This document shows, piece after piece, positions 47,491 to 55,742 of a stretch of 64,000 nt of DNA. The first letter of the stretch is position 1. The number at the start of each line of letters is the position of its first letter. The notes below the pieces were generated by a model. That model saw only the letters and a program-made list of their open reading frames with translations. It did no database searches and had not been told where the DNA came from. The position numbers were made by a program, and so were the translations under genes. The stretch comes from an uncultured Tateyamaria sp. (lineage in GTDB: Bacteria > Pseudomonadota > Alphaproteobacteria > Rhodobacterales > Rhodobacteraceae), in contig NZ_CANKXW010000002.1 of the NCBI RefSeq assembly GCF_947487805.1, positions 496,001 through 560,000 of the forward strand, written 5' to 3'.

Positions 47491-49706
47491 CGCAGTGCTC
47501 CTCTCCGGGTCAGCCCATACCCGTCAGACAGAAAACGTTGCGCCTGGCCATCGCGAGCCGCCATCCCGTTGGCCACGGCTTCGGACAGGACAAGGCGTTG
47601 CAGACGCTGTCCGTCCGGTTGGCGTTCCTCCTGCATGCGCGCCCCCAGCGGCACGCCAGCGGGCGGCTCGACGATCAGCGTCGTCGACCCCCACCCCATT
47701 GTCGATGATCCGCCCAGGCTCCCGCCATTGGCAAGGCCCGGCAGCGGTGCGCCCGCGTTGATCGCCTCGAGCAAACCGCGATGACGCGCGGTTGCCGCCG
47801 CGTTGATCGCCATTTCGCCCGGTGACATCAGGACCAGCTGTCGATCATCGCGCGACCCGCCGTCGCCAAAGATCATGCCCCCGTCCTTGCGGCCCGGCAG
47901 GCGCGCTGCGGCACCCGGAAAGATCGCACCAAAAAGCGCACCGGCCAAACCACCAATCCCGGAGCTGCCGCCGCCGGAGTTGCCCCACATCAGCGAGGCC
48001 AGCGGGCCTTCGCCCAGCAGGATCGCCTCCCAGGCGACACGCTGCAGCGTGTCGCCAAGGCGTTCCCAGGCCTGTGCCGCCGCATCGCCGCCCTTGGTCA
48101 GGTCCGGGACTACATCCAGAAGCGTGTCGGACAGCAGATCGTACTTGTCCTTGGCATCCTCGACAGCCCGCGTTTCGGACTGCCGCAACAGGATCAGCTC
48201 CTCGATCTCCGCGCGTTCGGCAGCACTGGCGTTTTTGAGCGCATCGCGGTTGCGCAGCATCTCTTTCTGGACCGGATCGGTTTCGCGCAGGATGGACAGC
48301 TCGTCCTTGTACCGCGCGATCAGCTCGGCCACCTCGTCGCGCTCGGCACGGGCCGCACGCGCACCACTGCCGCTGCGGCCAGCGCGGCGCGTCCTTGCCG
48401 TGGTCAGACGCCGGAAATTGTCAACCGCGGCCCGCTGGCCAGCCCGGCCAGCCGCGTTTTGCAAGACGGCCTGCCCCATGACCGCATCTTCGTCCTGCAT
48501 CTGCGGCGTCGCATTGGCGAGCTCAAGCGCGGTGGACAGGGCGATACCAAGGGCGTTGGCCAGACGTTCCGCTTCGGTTGCGCCTGCCCGAATGGAGGAC
48601 GCAACGTCGACCTGCGACAGGGCCAGACCTTCCTCGAAGGCAAGTCGCAATTCATCCTTGAGCTGCTCCGACACATCCAGTGTCTCCAGCATCTCCTCGA
48701 AGGCGCGCCGCTCCGCATCGGCGCGGGCATTGGCATACTCGATACTGTTTTCGCCATGGCTCAGCGCGACCTCGCGCAGGGCGTTTTCCTCGCGCAGTGT
48801 GTCCAGCAACCCAAGGGCCTCGTCCTGCGCGGCCTGGCGCGCGACGGAGGTTTCGATCAGGGCGGACAAACCATCCCGGAGGCTGTCTGTCACGCGGTCC
48901 TGGACGGCCTCAAGGTCGGAATTCAGGGCTACCGCTTCGTCAAGCGCAACCAGCATCTCCTTCAGGGAGGCCAGCTCAGCTTCAGCATCACGCAGATTGT
49001 TTTGAACACCACGTTGTACCAGATCTCGCGCGCCTTGGACGCGCCTCATGGCATCCTGCGCGCTCGCTACAACCTTTTCCTGCGCCTCGATCGCCCTGAG
49101 AAGATCAAACCGTTCCTCGGATCCCGCGCCGGACAACATTACGGCGTTGCTGCGTTGGAGGTTCGCCAGCTTTTCTTCGACGGCACCAATCGCTTCGACC
49201 AGGCCGCCAGCTTCCTCCGAGGATCTGGTCAGCCATTGGACCAGCGCCGCACCTGCGGCAATGCCACCGATCGTCACCAGGTTGATAGGCGACAACAGGC
49301 TCATGAACGCCGTGCCCAACGCGCGCACCGCCTGGCCTGCCCCCATCGGCCCCAGAACCTGCGTGATCTGCGTACCTTGCTGCAGGGCCAACTGCAGCGG
49401 GTTCTGGCCTGCGGCCATCATCACACCGACATCGTTGAACTGGGCGGTCAGGTTGCCAACCGACCCCGCGGCCAGCACATGGGTTTGATTGACACCCCGC
49501 GCCGCCGCAGCGGTGGCATTCAGCGCCGCGCGGGCCTGCGTGGCGTCCGTCGCCAGCGCATCAAGGGATGCCCCAGCCGCGCGACCCTCGCTTTGGACAC
49601 GGTCAAGACCGCCCGAGAGCCCGTCCACGGCCCCCTTTGTTTCCCGGATCGCCGCCTGTGCCTGTCTGCCGTCCGCCGTGATCCGCGCATGGTATTGAAG
49701 TGTCAT
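47487..49706 (-). CDS. Phage tail tape measure protein
   Basis: A 739-residue tape measure protein that sets tail length and is ejected with the DNA. The N-terminal coiled coil (ATDATQARAALNATAAAARG) leads to the conserved NDVGVMMAAGQNPLQLALQQ and a hydrophobic segment (INLVTIGGIAAGAALVQWL, about residues 140-160). A long coiled-coil middle follows, and then the C-terminal GGMIFGDGGSRDD with SPGEMAINAAATARHRG. At this size a tail of roughly 100 nm is expected, using the usual 1.5 angstrom per residue rule. Confidence 0.9.
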   Translation of the reverse strand: MTLQYHARITADGRQAQAAIRETKGAVDGLSGGLDRVQSEGRAAGASLDALATDATQARAALNATAAAARGVNQTHVLAAGSVGNLTAQFNDVGVMMAAGQNPLQLALQQGTQITQVLGPMGAGQAVRALGTAFMSLLSPINLVTIGGIAAGAALVQWLTRSSEEAGGLVEAIGAVEEKLANLQRSNAVMLSGAGSEERFDLLRAIEAQEKVVASAQDAMRRVQGARDLVQRGVQNNLRDAEAELASLKEMLVALDEAVALNSDLEAVQDRVTDSLRDGLSALIETSVARQAAQDEALGLLDTLREENALREVALSHGENSIEYANARADAERRAFEEMLETLDVSEQLKDELRLAFEEGLALSQVDVASSIRAGATEAERLANALGIALSTALELANATPQMQDEDAVMGQAVLQNAAGRAGQRAAVDNFRRLTTARTRRAGRSGSGARAARAERDEVAELIARYKDELSILRETDPVQKEMLRNRDALKNASAAERAEIEELILLRQSETRAVEDAKDKYDLLSDTLLDVVPDLTKGGDAAAQAWERLGDTLQRVAWEAILLGEGPLASLMWGNSGGGSSGIGGLAGALFGAIFPGAAARLPGRKDGGMIFGDGGSRDDRQLVLMSPGEMAINAAATARHRGLLEAINAGAPLPGLANGGSLGGSSTMGWGSTTLIVEPPAGVPLGARMQEERQPDGQRLQRLVLSEAVANGMAARDGQAQRFLSDGYGLTRRGALR

Positions 49707-49707
49707 T

Positions 49708-50070
49708 TCAATCCTCGTTCAAACCACGCTTTGCGCCCTGTTCGATGATGCGGATCTGATCCCAAAGATGCGGCGTGACCGCGATGCCGGCCATGCGCAA
49801 TTCCGCCTCGGCCTGGACCACGTCGAGCCCCAGAAACACGGTCTGCGCATTGGGGCGCGGATTGATCCGCCACAGATCGCTGATCCGCAGAAAGGCCTCG
49901 ACCGCCGCGACGTGTTCCGGCCACAGACCATCCTCGGGCATCGCGGTGTCCGGCGTGAGGAGATCTGGCGGAATGCCCCAAAACTCCGCGTCTGCCTGCA
50001 ATTCGGACCGGACCGATCGCGCATCGGCAAAGAGTGTGCCATTGGCCCACGCGCGCCCGGCCCATTTCAG
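49708..50070 (-). CDS. Tail assembly chaperone, GT-type part (DUF1799), made by -1 frameshift
   Basis: A 120-residue frame with DUF1799 features (LWPEHVAAVEAFLRISDLW, then IAVTPHLWDQIRIIEQGA). It has no ATG or GTG at a credible place; the first usable start, a TTG at 50001, would cut off conserved-looking sequence (WAGRAWANGTLFADARS). The frame is open back across the end of the preceding gene and joins it exactly at GGGAAAC, so it is most simply read as the second half of a 223-residue fusion, like lambda gpG-T. A CTG at 50070 overlapping the stop of the upstream frame is the alternative start. Confidence 0.75.
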   Translation of the reverse strand: MKWAGRAWANGTLFADARSVRSELQADAEFWGIPPDLLTPDTAMPEDGLWPEHVAAVEAFLRISDLWRINPRPNAQTVFLGLDVVQAEAELRMAGIAVTPHLWDQIRIIEQGAKRGLNED

Positions 50071-50378
50071 TTTCCCGAAGCGCCCTGGATCCGGCCCACA
50101 CGGAACCCGACCAGCATGGCCGCGCGCAGATCAGCTGTCTTGAGGAACGGCTCCTTCAGCACCTCAAAGGCGATCGGCTCCTGCATCTCGTTCACCACGT
50201 CGCCGAGATCGACCAGGACCGCGCCCAAAAGCGCCTTGACACCGTCCTCGGGATTTGGGGTGTCCATCAAGTCATCGATCTCGTCATCCGGCAGCAGCTT
50301 GAATGTCGCGTCAAACGTCTGACCGTCGGCGGCGGTGCAGGTGGTGGTGAATTGGCGGTTGTTGCTCATGACAAACAC
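50067..50378 (-). CDS. Tail assembly chaperone, G-type
   Basis: A 103-residue protein lying between tail tube and tape measure, the position of lambda gpG. It is acidic and mostly helical (DDEIDDLMDTPNPEDGVKAL, VLVDLGDVVNEMQEPIAFEV). The start is GTG at 50378, preceded at good distance by AAGGAG; the ATG at 50369 is too far from it. The last codons before the stop form the slippery site, so most ribosomes make this short form and some make the fusion. Confidence 0.8.
   Translation of the reverse strand: MFVMSNNRQFTTTCTAADGQTFDATFKLLPDDEIDDLMDTPNPEDGVKALLGAVLVDLGDVVNEMQEPIAFEVLKEPFLKTADLRAAMLVGFRVGRIQGASGN
50070..50076 (-). other. Programmed -1 frameshift slippery site GGGAAAC
   Basis: The zero frame reads TCG GGA AAC TGA, so the heptamer G GGA AAC is in the X XXY YYZ phase. 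A slip of one base back gives CTG AAA TGG and enters the open DUF1799 frame. The stop follows the site directly, which favours slippage. A 5-bp hairpin (50013-50027) lies about 43 bases downstream, too far to be a classical stimulator. Confidence 0.8.
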
Positions 50379-50396
50379 GTGGGGGGTCTCCTTGGA

Positions 50397-51326
50397 TCAG
50401 GTGAAGGTGAGGGTCCATTGGTCGTTGCCGGTAACCGGCAATGGCCGCAGGTTGAGAGGCCATTCCATGATGCCTTGCGCCTCGGTCGGTGCACCGGGGC
50501 GCATGACCTGGGCGGCGGGCACGGCAAATGCGACGCGCCGCCCGTCTGCGGTTCCGTGGTTCAACGCCAGCGCAACAGTTTCCTGATCGCGTGCCAGGGC
50601 GAATGGGTCCAAGGTGGACAGTGCATCCGCTTCGATCTGCGTGGTGACGCTGTCAGACCGGTCGACAATCACGATCTCGTCCTTGCCAACGAGGAACCGG
50701 CCCTCGACTTCATTGCCCATGGCCAACGTGAACGAACGCATTTCATGCGGCGTGCCATTGATCGTGAAGGTTGGCGTGTTCGCTTTGGACGCGACCTGCG
50801 GTTTCTGCAGCCCCGACAGGTTTGGCGTGACCGCGACCTGATCGGTCGGCTTGGTCCAGAGGCCCGTAACCGTGCATTCCAGCATCGGAATGCCGGACGC
50901 GTTCACCACCACATTTGCGTCACCGCGTGCACCGACCAGGGCAAACAGGATGCCATCGATGTTGAGGTGGTAGGTCGCGCTGTCGAACCCACCCGAGATC
51001 GGATTGTATTGCACCGAGGTGTTCGCGGTGATGGTTTCGGCCAGCCCCAGCGACCGCAACACCGGCGCAAATTGCGGTGCGGTACCGGCAACACCCGACC
51101 CGACCAGTTCGACTGTGAAGGTCATGACCATGTGCAGATCTGCCGGGATCGTGCCAGACGCGCCCAGCCAGGGCGTGTCGTGGCCCCGATCGACGTCCTG
51201 CCCCTCCATGGGCCGGATGCCCACGTTGATGCAGTGCAGCGCGTTGCCAGCACCCGGCCCGGCATCGACACCATAGGTGTCCTCCAGGGCCGCAACCAAA
51301 ACCTTCTTTCGCCAGTATAGCTGCAT
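50397..51326 (-). CDS. Phage tail tube protein
   Basis: A 309-residue beta-rich major tail protein of the B3/RcapMu type. It opens with QLYWRKKVLVAALEDTYGVD, a pattern usual in this family, followed by FTVELVGSGVAGTAPQFAPV and a C-terminal domain (PLPVTGNDQWTLTF). It assembles into the non-contractile tube and is followed by the chaperone pair, as expected. There is no sheath gene nearby. Confidence 0.85.
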   Translation of the reverse strand: MQLYWRKKVLVAALEDTYGVDAGPGAGNALHCINVGIRPMEGQDVDRGHDTPWLGASGTIPADLHMVMTFTVELVGSGVAGTAPQFAPVLRSLGLAETITANTSVQYNPISGGFDSATYHLNIDGILFALVGARGDANVVVNASGIPMLECTVTGLWTKPTDQVAVTPNLSGLQKPQVASKANTPTFTINGTPHEMRSFTLAMGNEVEGRFLVGKDEIVIVDRSDSVTTQIEADALSTLDPFALARDQETVALALNHGTADGRRVAFAVPAAQVMRPGAPTEAQGIMEWPLNLRPLPVTGNDQWTLTFT

Positions 51327-51329
51327 GGC

Positions 51330-51461
51330 TTAACTTTCCTTCTTCTTGGCGGGAGGCTTGGCCCCTGCCTTGGGCGGTTTCGTGGGCGCTTTGGTTTGTT
51401 TCAGAGCGCCACTGCTGGTGGCGGTGTAGGAGCCGCCCGTCTGCGGCAGTGCTTTGGTCAT
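51330..51461 (-). CDS. 43-residue Lys/Pro-rich phage protein
   Basis: A small gene whose ATG at 51461 overlaps the stop of the tail terminator gene (ATGA) and whose TAA is 3 bases before the tail tube start. The product begins MTKALPQTGGSYTATSSGAL and ends in a Lys/Pro/Ala-rich tail (KPPAKKKES). Perfect coupling and tight packing support it as real; a disordered accessory of tail assembly is a guess. Confidence 0.6.
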   Translation of the reverse strand: MTKALPQTGGSYTATSSGALKQTKAPTKPPKAGAKPPAKKKES

Positions 51462-51889
51462 GATGCGAACCTCAGTTGGTCGTTGATGCGGAATGTCGTC
51501 ATGAACGCGACAAATCCGGTGCCGTTGTCGAAAGGGCGTTCCTGCGCCAACTCAAAGACACCCAGCTCGTCATCGGGTGCCCAGCCGCAAAACGCCGCGT
51601 GAATGGCATCGAGCGTCTCTTCGATCCCTTCCAGGGCCTTTTCGCCCGTTCCGTCATTGGCACGGACAAGCGTGACAACGGCGATCTGACGGGTCACGGG
51701 TTGGCGGAAAAAGCCGGTGGCGAGGTTGGCAGGCTGGCCCGACACGCCTTGCGGCAGGACGAAGAATTCAACGCCTCCGGACATCGTGGAGACGCCCGAG
51801 CGCAGGCGCTGGAAATCGGCAAGCAGGCCCGTGCGCCCGTCCGCTTGCGGCAGTTGATCCTCCAGACGGTCGCGGCAGGCCTGAAGCAT
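51458..51889 (-). CDS. Mu gp37-like protein, probable tail terminator
   Basis: A 143-residue protein in the place of Mu-like gp37, between DUF1320 and the tail tube. It has the alpha-beta pattern of tail terminators: an N-terminal helix (ACRDRLEDQL), FFVLPQGVSGQPANLATGFF, QIAVVTLVRANDGTGEKALE and helix IEETLDAIHAAF. It should cap the tail and join it to the head. The ATG at 51889 shares its base with the previous stop (TGATG); a GTG at 51892 is an alternative. Confidence 0.75.
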   Translation of the reverse strand: MLQACRDRLEDQLPQADGRTGLLADFQRLRSGVSTMSGGVEFFVLPQGVSGQPANLATGFFRQPVTRQIAVVTLVRANDGTGEKALEGIEETLDAIHAAFCGWAPDDELGVFELAQERPFDNGTGFVAFMTTFRINDQLRFAS

Positions 51890-52317
51890 CACACGAACCC
51901 CTTCATGTTCTGCGCGGTAAACGGGCGTTCACGGTCCGTAACCTGCGCGCCCCCGCTGTCGGTTTGCGCAGGCGTTGCCCCTTCTGCGTCCAGGGCGATA
52001 ACGCCAGAGGCGATCTCGCGCAGTTGGCGCAGGGCAGCCTCATATTCCGCCGTGATCTTGGGGTTCGGCTCGTAGACGTGAAGGGTGTAGATGGTGATCT
52101 GCCGCGCCAGCGTGGCGATGAGTGCCGGCACGGGTGTCAGCGGCAGAACATACCGGCGCTTGACGTAGCCATCGATGGTCGCCTGTGCCTCAAGGATCGC
52201 CCGATCAACCACGTCTGCGTCAATCTGGCCCGTGGCCACCTCCCCCCGGTCGGTCAGACCAACCAGAAAGTCGGCGCCGTAGCGCTCACTGAGTTCTGAG
52301 AGGGTGGTATAGCTCAT
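51889..52317 (-). CDS. DUF1320 (Mu gp36-like) head-tail connector protein
   Basis: A 142-residue protein with the DUF1320 signature: YTTLSELSERYGADFLVGLT, an A-x-x-x-ID-Y segment (AILEAQATIDGYVKRRYVLP) and LIATLARQITIYTLHV. It is helical and forms the connector below the portal. The position after the capsid genes matches Mu-like phages. Confidence 0.9.
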   Translation of the reverse strand: MSYTTLSELSERYGADFLVGLTDRGEVATGQIDADVVDRAILEAQATIDGYVKRRYVLPLTPVPALIATLARQITIYTLHVYEPNPKITAEYEAALRQLREIASGVIALDAEGATPAQTDSGGAQVTDRERPFTAQNMKGFV

Positions 52318-52372
52318 GGAAGGCTCCTGGGGATTGCGCCCCCGATGCTCTGACCGGAGACGCCATTATTGT

Positions 52373-52699
52373 TCAGCCCGCCAGCCGGACCGCCTTGATC
52401 CGCTCGAGCTCGCGGAATTCATCGCGCGTCAAACGCATTGGCATGTCCGCCTTGTAGCGTTTGCCATTGTGGCGGATGGTCTCCAGCGCAATGGCCTCGA
52501 TGACGGGTTGGGAGGTGACGGCACCGCCACCTCCCGCCGCCGCGCCAGCCGCGCCATCGCCCCCCACCGTCGATGCCTCGGCCTCGGCCACTTTGCGCTC
52601 GAGCGTGTCGTCGCGCATATTGCCCGGCTTGATGCCCACAGCCTCCGCGCGCTTCTCCAGCGCGATCCGCGCATCCGATTTTTTGGTCGTTTCGCCCAT
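52373..52699 (-). CDS. Mu gp35-like small phage protein
   Basis: A 108-residue protein. The N-terminus (DARIALEKRAEAVGIKPGNM followed by RDDTLERKVAEAE) looks like a small HeH/LEM-type helix pair, a Gly/Ala-rich linker follows, and the C-terminus (RHNGKRYKADMPMRLTRDEF) is a short beta-helix module common in gp35-like proteins. Function in the head is not known. A 55-base gap separates it from DUF1320. Confidence 0.65.
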   Translation of the reverse strand: MGETTKKSDARIALEKRAEAVGIKPGNMRDDTLERKVAEAEASTVGGDGAAGAAAGGGGAVTSQPVIEAIALETIRHNGKRYKADMPMRLTRDEFRELERIKAVRLAG

Positions 52700-52711
52700 G
52701 ACGCCCTCCGC

Positions 52712-53692
52712 TTATTGTGCCGCGAAGGCGTTCTGGATGAAGTATCCGGCGTCCTTTGCGACAACCAGTTCACGCACCCGCTCACCGGTCCGGATCCGGA
52801 CACCACCCTCGAGGCCCACATCTTCGTCGATGATGCGCCCGGCAATTTTCGCGCCCAGCTCGGCGGTATAGCCAAACGTCACCATACCGGGCTGTGTTGT
52901 GGCCTGACGGTTCTGGTGGATCAGCGCGATGTGGTTGCCCCAGGCACGCTGCAGGGACGGATCCTGACCCGGTTTGGCCGAGTTGTAATAGGCCTCCCCG
53001 ATCTGGATGTTTTGCAGACCTTCACCCGCGAACAGATCCAGAAACTGCTCCGGCGTGATGATGCCGTCAGTCGTGCCACCGCCGCGAACGGCGTTGACCA
53101 GCTTGGGATGCTTGGACAGCTTGGACCAGCCGTAGCGGCTGATGACCATCATGTTCGGGCGGTAGATCAGCGTGCCGTTCATGGCGTCGCCGATCACATT
53201 GATCGGATCGGAGTTGACGTAATCGGTCAGCTGATCCCCACCGGCCAGCACCTCGCGCCGGGTGGCGTCGTAGGTGTCGGGGTTGTGGATGATATTGGCC
53301 ACGCGCACTTCGCGGATGTTGCCAATCGTCTCCTGCAGCATTTCCACCGCATGGGTTTCGGGGTTGTGCATCGACAGCTTGGCGGCACGCTGGCGTTCGG
53401 CTTCGGAAATATCCGAATGCGGGATCGGGCTTTCGAGGCCCCAATCCTTGACCGAGCTTTCCTTCTCCTCGCTGGAGAATTCCATCTGCCGCACGCGGCC
53501 ACGACGGCCAACCTCGGCCTCGGGCACCTGAAAGGCCTCGGCCAGGGGATACTCGTGCCACTTGAAGGTCTCGGACCCGACAGGCACGCGCGGCATGACC
53601 TCGTCCGCGATGCGGTTGGCCGCGCCGTTCTTGTAGGCGATGGCCACAGCGCTCAACGTTGCATCCACGTTGAAGGGGCGTTTGTAAGACAT
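52712..53692 (-). CDS. Major capsid protein (B3/Mu-like)
   Basis: A 326-residue capsid protein. The start ATG at 53692 gives SYKRPFNVDATLSAVAIAYK; conserved parts include VPVGSETFKWHEYPLAEAF, WGLESPIPHSDI, RYGWSKLSKHPKLVNAVRG and the C-terminal RVRELVVAKDAGYFIQNAF. It follows the protease and decoration genes. It lacks a separate cleaved N-terminal scaffold domain. Confidence 0.88.
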   Translation of the reverse strand: MSYKRPFNVDATLSAVAIAYKNGAANRIADEVMPRVPVGSETFKWHEYPLAEAFQVPEAEVGRRGRVRQMEFSSEEKESSVKDWGLESPIPHSDISEAERQRAAKLSMHNPETHAVEMLQETIGNIREVRVANIIHNPDTYDATRREVLAGGDQLTDYVNSDPINVIGDAMNGTLIYRPNMMVISRYGWSKLSKHPKLVNAVRGGGTTDGIITPEQFLDLFAGEGLQNIQIGEAYYNSAKPGQDPSLQRAWGNHIALIHQNRQATTQPGMVTFGYTAELGAKIAGRIIDEDVGLEGGVRIRTGERVRELVVAKDAGYFIQNAFAAQ

Positions 53693-53712
53693 GTTCAATG
53701 GTCCTTTTCAGA

Positions 53713-54093
53713 TCAGGCCTGGTGCAGGATGCCCGGCGCAAAGAAGAAATCGACGACGTCATCCGCTATACCGGGCTCGTCCGCGTAGCCGACGATGCGC
53801 ACCGTGGTGCCAGCCGCCGCGACGGCAGCAATCGCCTTGCCGTCTGCATCCGATGTCAGCGGGTCGCCCGCGTTCACCGCACCGCCAAGCTGGACAGACA
53901 GCAGACCGCCGCGATGCACATCGAGCATTTGCCCGGCATCTGCCCCAAGGCGGTCGGACACCCCCAGCACCGGATCGGTGTTTGCCGCTGCCGTCTGCAC
54001 GGTCGTGTCGTTTGCGGCATCCGCAAAAGCCACGATGCGATACCCGGCAACAGCTGCCAGCGCGGTGTAGGATTTGATGAATGTCGGGATCAT
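53713..54093 (-). CDS. Head decoration protein (DUF2190-like)
   Basis: A 126-residue beta-rich protein located between protease and capsid. The pattern LAAVAGYRIVAFADAANDTT, DPVLGVSDRLGADAG, a Gly-rich core (VQLGGAVNAGDPLTSDADGK) and RIVGYADEPG fits capsid cement proteins that stabilise the shell after expansion. Its start overlaps the protease stop (ATGA). Confidence 0.78.
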   Translation of the reverse strand: MIPTFIKSYTALAAVAGYRIVAFADAANDTTVQTAAANTDPVLGVSDRLGADAGQMLDVHRGGLLSVQLGGAVNAGDPLTSDADGKAIAAVAAAGTTVRIVGYADEPGIADDVVDFFFAPGILHQA

Positions 54094-55148
54094 GTCTTGC
54101 CCTCCATGACAGCCTGGACAGCCATCGCGGTGGTGATCACCACGCCATCTGCCGCCTGTTTGGTTTGGTGTGCGACCGCCAGATTGGCGATCTCGGTTGC
54201 CGTCAGCGCGCTGACGCCTTCACCTGCTTGAGGCGGGGCGGCGGTCAGGCCGGTTTCGCCAAGCTGGGGCAGTTTCGCCACCAAGCTTTCCGCGCGCTCC
54301 GGGTTTTCCATGTGCAGCGCGACCCACGTCTCGCGATCCGCAGCGACGGGACGCTTGTCCGCGATGGCACCGTCGACAAAGGCCTCGGCATCACGCTTCT
54401 TGTTGCCCTCCTCCAGTGCTTTGACCTGGGCGGTCAACGCGACCACGGTTTCCGTGGTGCCGTCGGCACCGGCCTTCAGCGCCTTGGCCGTGGCGACCAG
54501 TTCGGTGGCACTGGCGTCGTCGCCGAGATCCAGTGCACCGCGCAGATCGGTCAACGCCGTCATCGCGGCCTCACCGTCCGAGGGCGCATCCTTCATCTTC
54601 ATGATTGCCGCCATGACGTCCTCTTCGGACGCCGTGTCGGACAGGCCGAGTGCTACGGCCAGCTTTTGCAGGAATTCCATCCCGTACTCCGCTTGTGTGG
54701 TGAGCGCCGAAAGCTGGCGCAGGGCTGGATTGTTGGTCAGAGCGACCGATGCAATCCGGGTGACTTTGCCCGCCTTCGTGTGGCGAAGGATGGGCGACAC
54801 GCCCCAAAAGGCGCGATCCGCCATGAGGGCGCGACCTGCGGTGGTCCAATCGACCTTGCCCCAGATCCCGTCCTCGCGTTCGGTCAATTCGATGATGTAG
54901 CCATAGGCGCGCCGGTCCGCGACGTCCGGCTTGATGGACGAATGATCCACATCGATGAAGATCGGCTCACCGGAAGTCAGGCTCGTCGAGATCACCGCAT
55001 CAGCGTCGTCGTAGAAGAACGGGCCGCGCCCATCGGTGGCCATGGACTGACCAACTGGCAAAAGGCGCAACCATTCCGGCGCGTCACCGTCGGTGGCTTT
55101 GGGCGCTTCGAGAACGGCAAGCGCAGTGGTCAGAGTGGGCGATGTCAT
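54090..55148 (-). CDS. Prohead protease with scaffold domain (Mu I-like)
   Basis: A 352-residue protein. The N-terminal half is the phage Mu I-type protease (PIFIDVDHSSIKPD with a candidate catalytic His and Ser, AYGYIIELTEREDGIWGKVD, and VALTNNPAL). The C-terminal half is an Ala/Glu/Lys-rich coiled coil that acts as internal scaffold, like the nested Mu Z product. A nested start for a separate scaffold was not obvious. The ATG at 55148 was chosen; an earlier start gives seven untypical residues. Confidence 0.85.
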   Translation of the reverse strand: MTSPTLTTALAVLEAPKATDGDAPEWLRLLPVGQSMATDGRGPFFYDDADAVISTSLTSGEPIFIDVDHSSIKPDVADRRAYGYIIELTEREDGIWGKVDWTTAGRALMADRAFWGVSPILRHTKAGKVTRIASVALTNNPALRQLSALTTQAEYGMEFLQKLAVALGLSDTASEEDVMAAIMKMKDAPSDGEAAMTALTDLRGALDLGDDASATELVATAKALKAGADGTTETVVALTAQVKALEEGNKKRDAEAFVDGAIADKRPVAADRETWVALHMENPERAESLVAKLPQLGETGLTAAPPQAGEGVSALTATEIANLAVAHQTKQAADGVVITTAMAVQAVMEGKT

Positions 55149-55199
55149 GATGAGGTTGTGCCAGCACACAGCCCCGCGATACGTCCGAAACGTTCCCCG

Positions 55200-55742
55200 C
55201 TAGGGCGCGTCCGTCGTGGCAGTCAGCCAAAGCTCAATGGCACGCAGGATCGCCATTTCGTCATCGGGACCTATGCCCAGATAGGGGCGTGCTGGAATAT
55301 GCCCCCATGGGATGGCCATCGCAAAGGCACGCCCGTTCTTGTCGATGCCGGACTTGGTGCCAAATGCGCCCTTGGCTGCACCCAACTGCATGACAGCGGC
55401 ATAGACCATGTTCGACCCCCAATCCATCGTATCAGAGGTCGCTTCGAAGGTGATTTGGGTGGACAGCATTTTGTTTGGTCCGATCAGGGGTCTATCCGAC
55501 ACCACGGCAACCGACCCCTTGGCCTGCCGCCTGCGATAGGCTTCCTTGGTGGTTTCGGACTTCGGAGCCCACGGCGTGCCATCCGGCGCGGTGCCTGCGT
55601 CAAAGTTCTTCTTGGTCTGCACCACCATCAGCTGTCCAAGCTGTTCCATCAGCGGTGTCAGATCGTCCAGCGCGTCGTCCGCGCGGGCCAGCGCGGTGCT
55701 GACTGTGTCGTTCTGAATATCCGTGCGAATGACACTGCTCAT
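55200..55742 (-). CDS. Phage virion morphogenesis protein (Mu gpG-like)
   Basis: A 180-residue protein with the family pattern LDDLTPLMEQLGQLMVVQTK, FDAGTAPDGTPWAPKSETT, a Tyr/Arg-rich turn and the C-terminal PARPYLGIGPDDEMAI. In Mu the G protein acts in tail completion and head joining. Its start overlaps the stop of the head morphogenesis gene. Confidence 0.88.
   Translation of the reverse strand: MSSVIRTDIQNDTVSTALARADDALDDLTPLMEQLGQLMVVQTKKNFDAGTAPDGTPWAPKSETTKEAYRRRQAKGSVAVVSDRPLIGPNKMLSTQITFEATSDTMDWGSNMVYAAVMQLGAAKGAFGTKSGIDKNGRAFAMAIPWGHIPARPYLGIGPDDEMAILRAIELWLTATTDAP

Noticed and set aside
49703-50101. Alternative minus-strand frame of 132 codons over the DUF1799 region
   Set aside because: It is Gly/Arg/Ser-rich shadow sequence; the neighbouring frame has the DUF1799 features and links to the slippery site.
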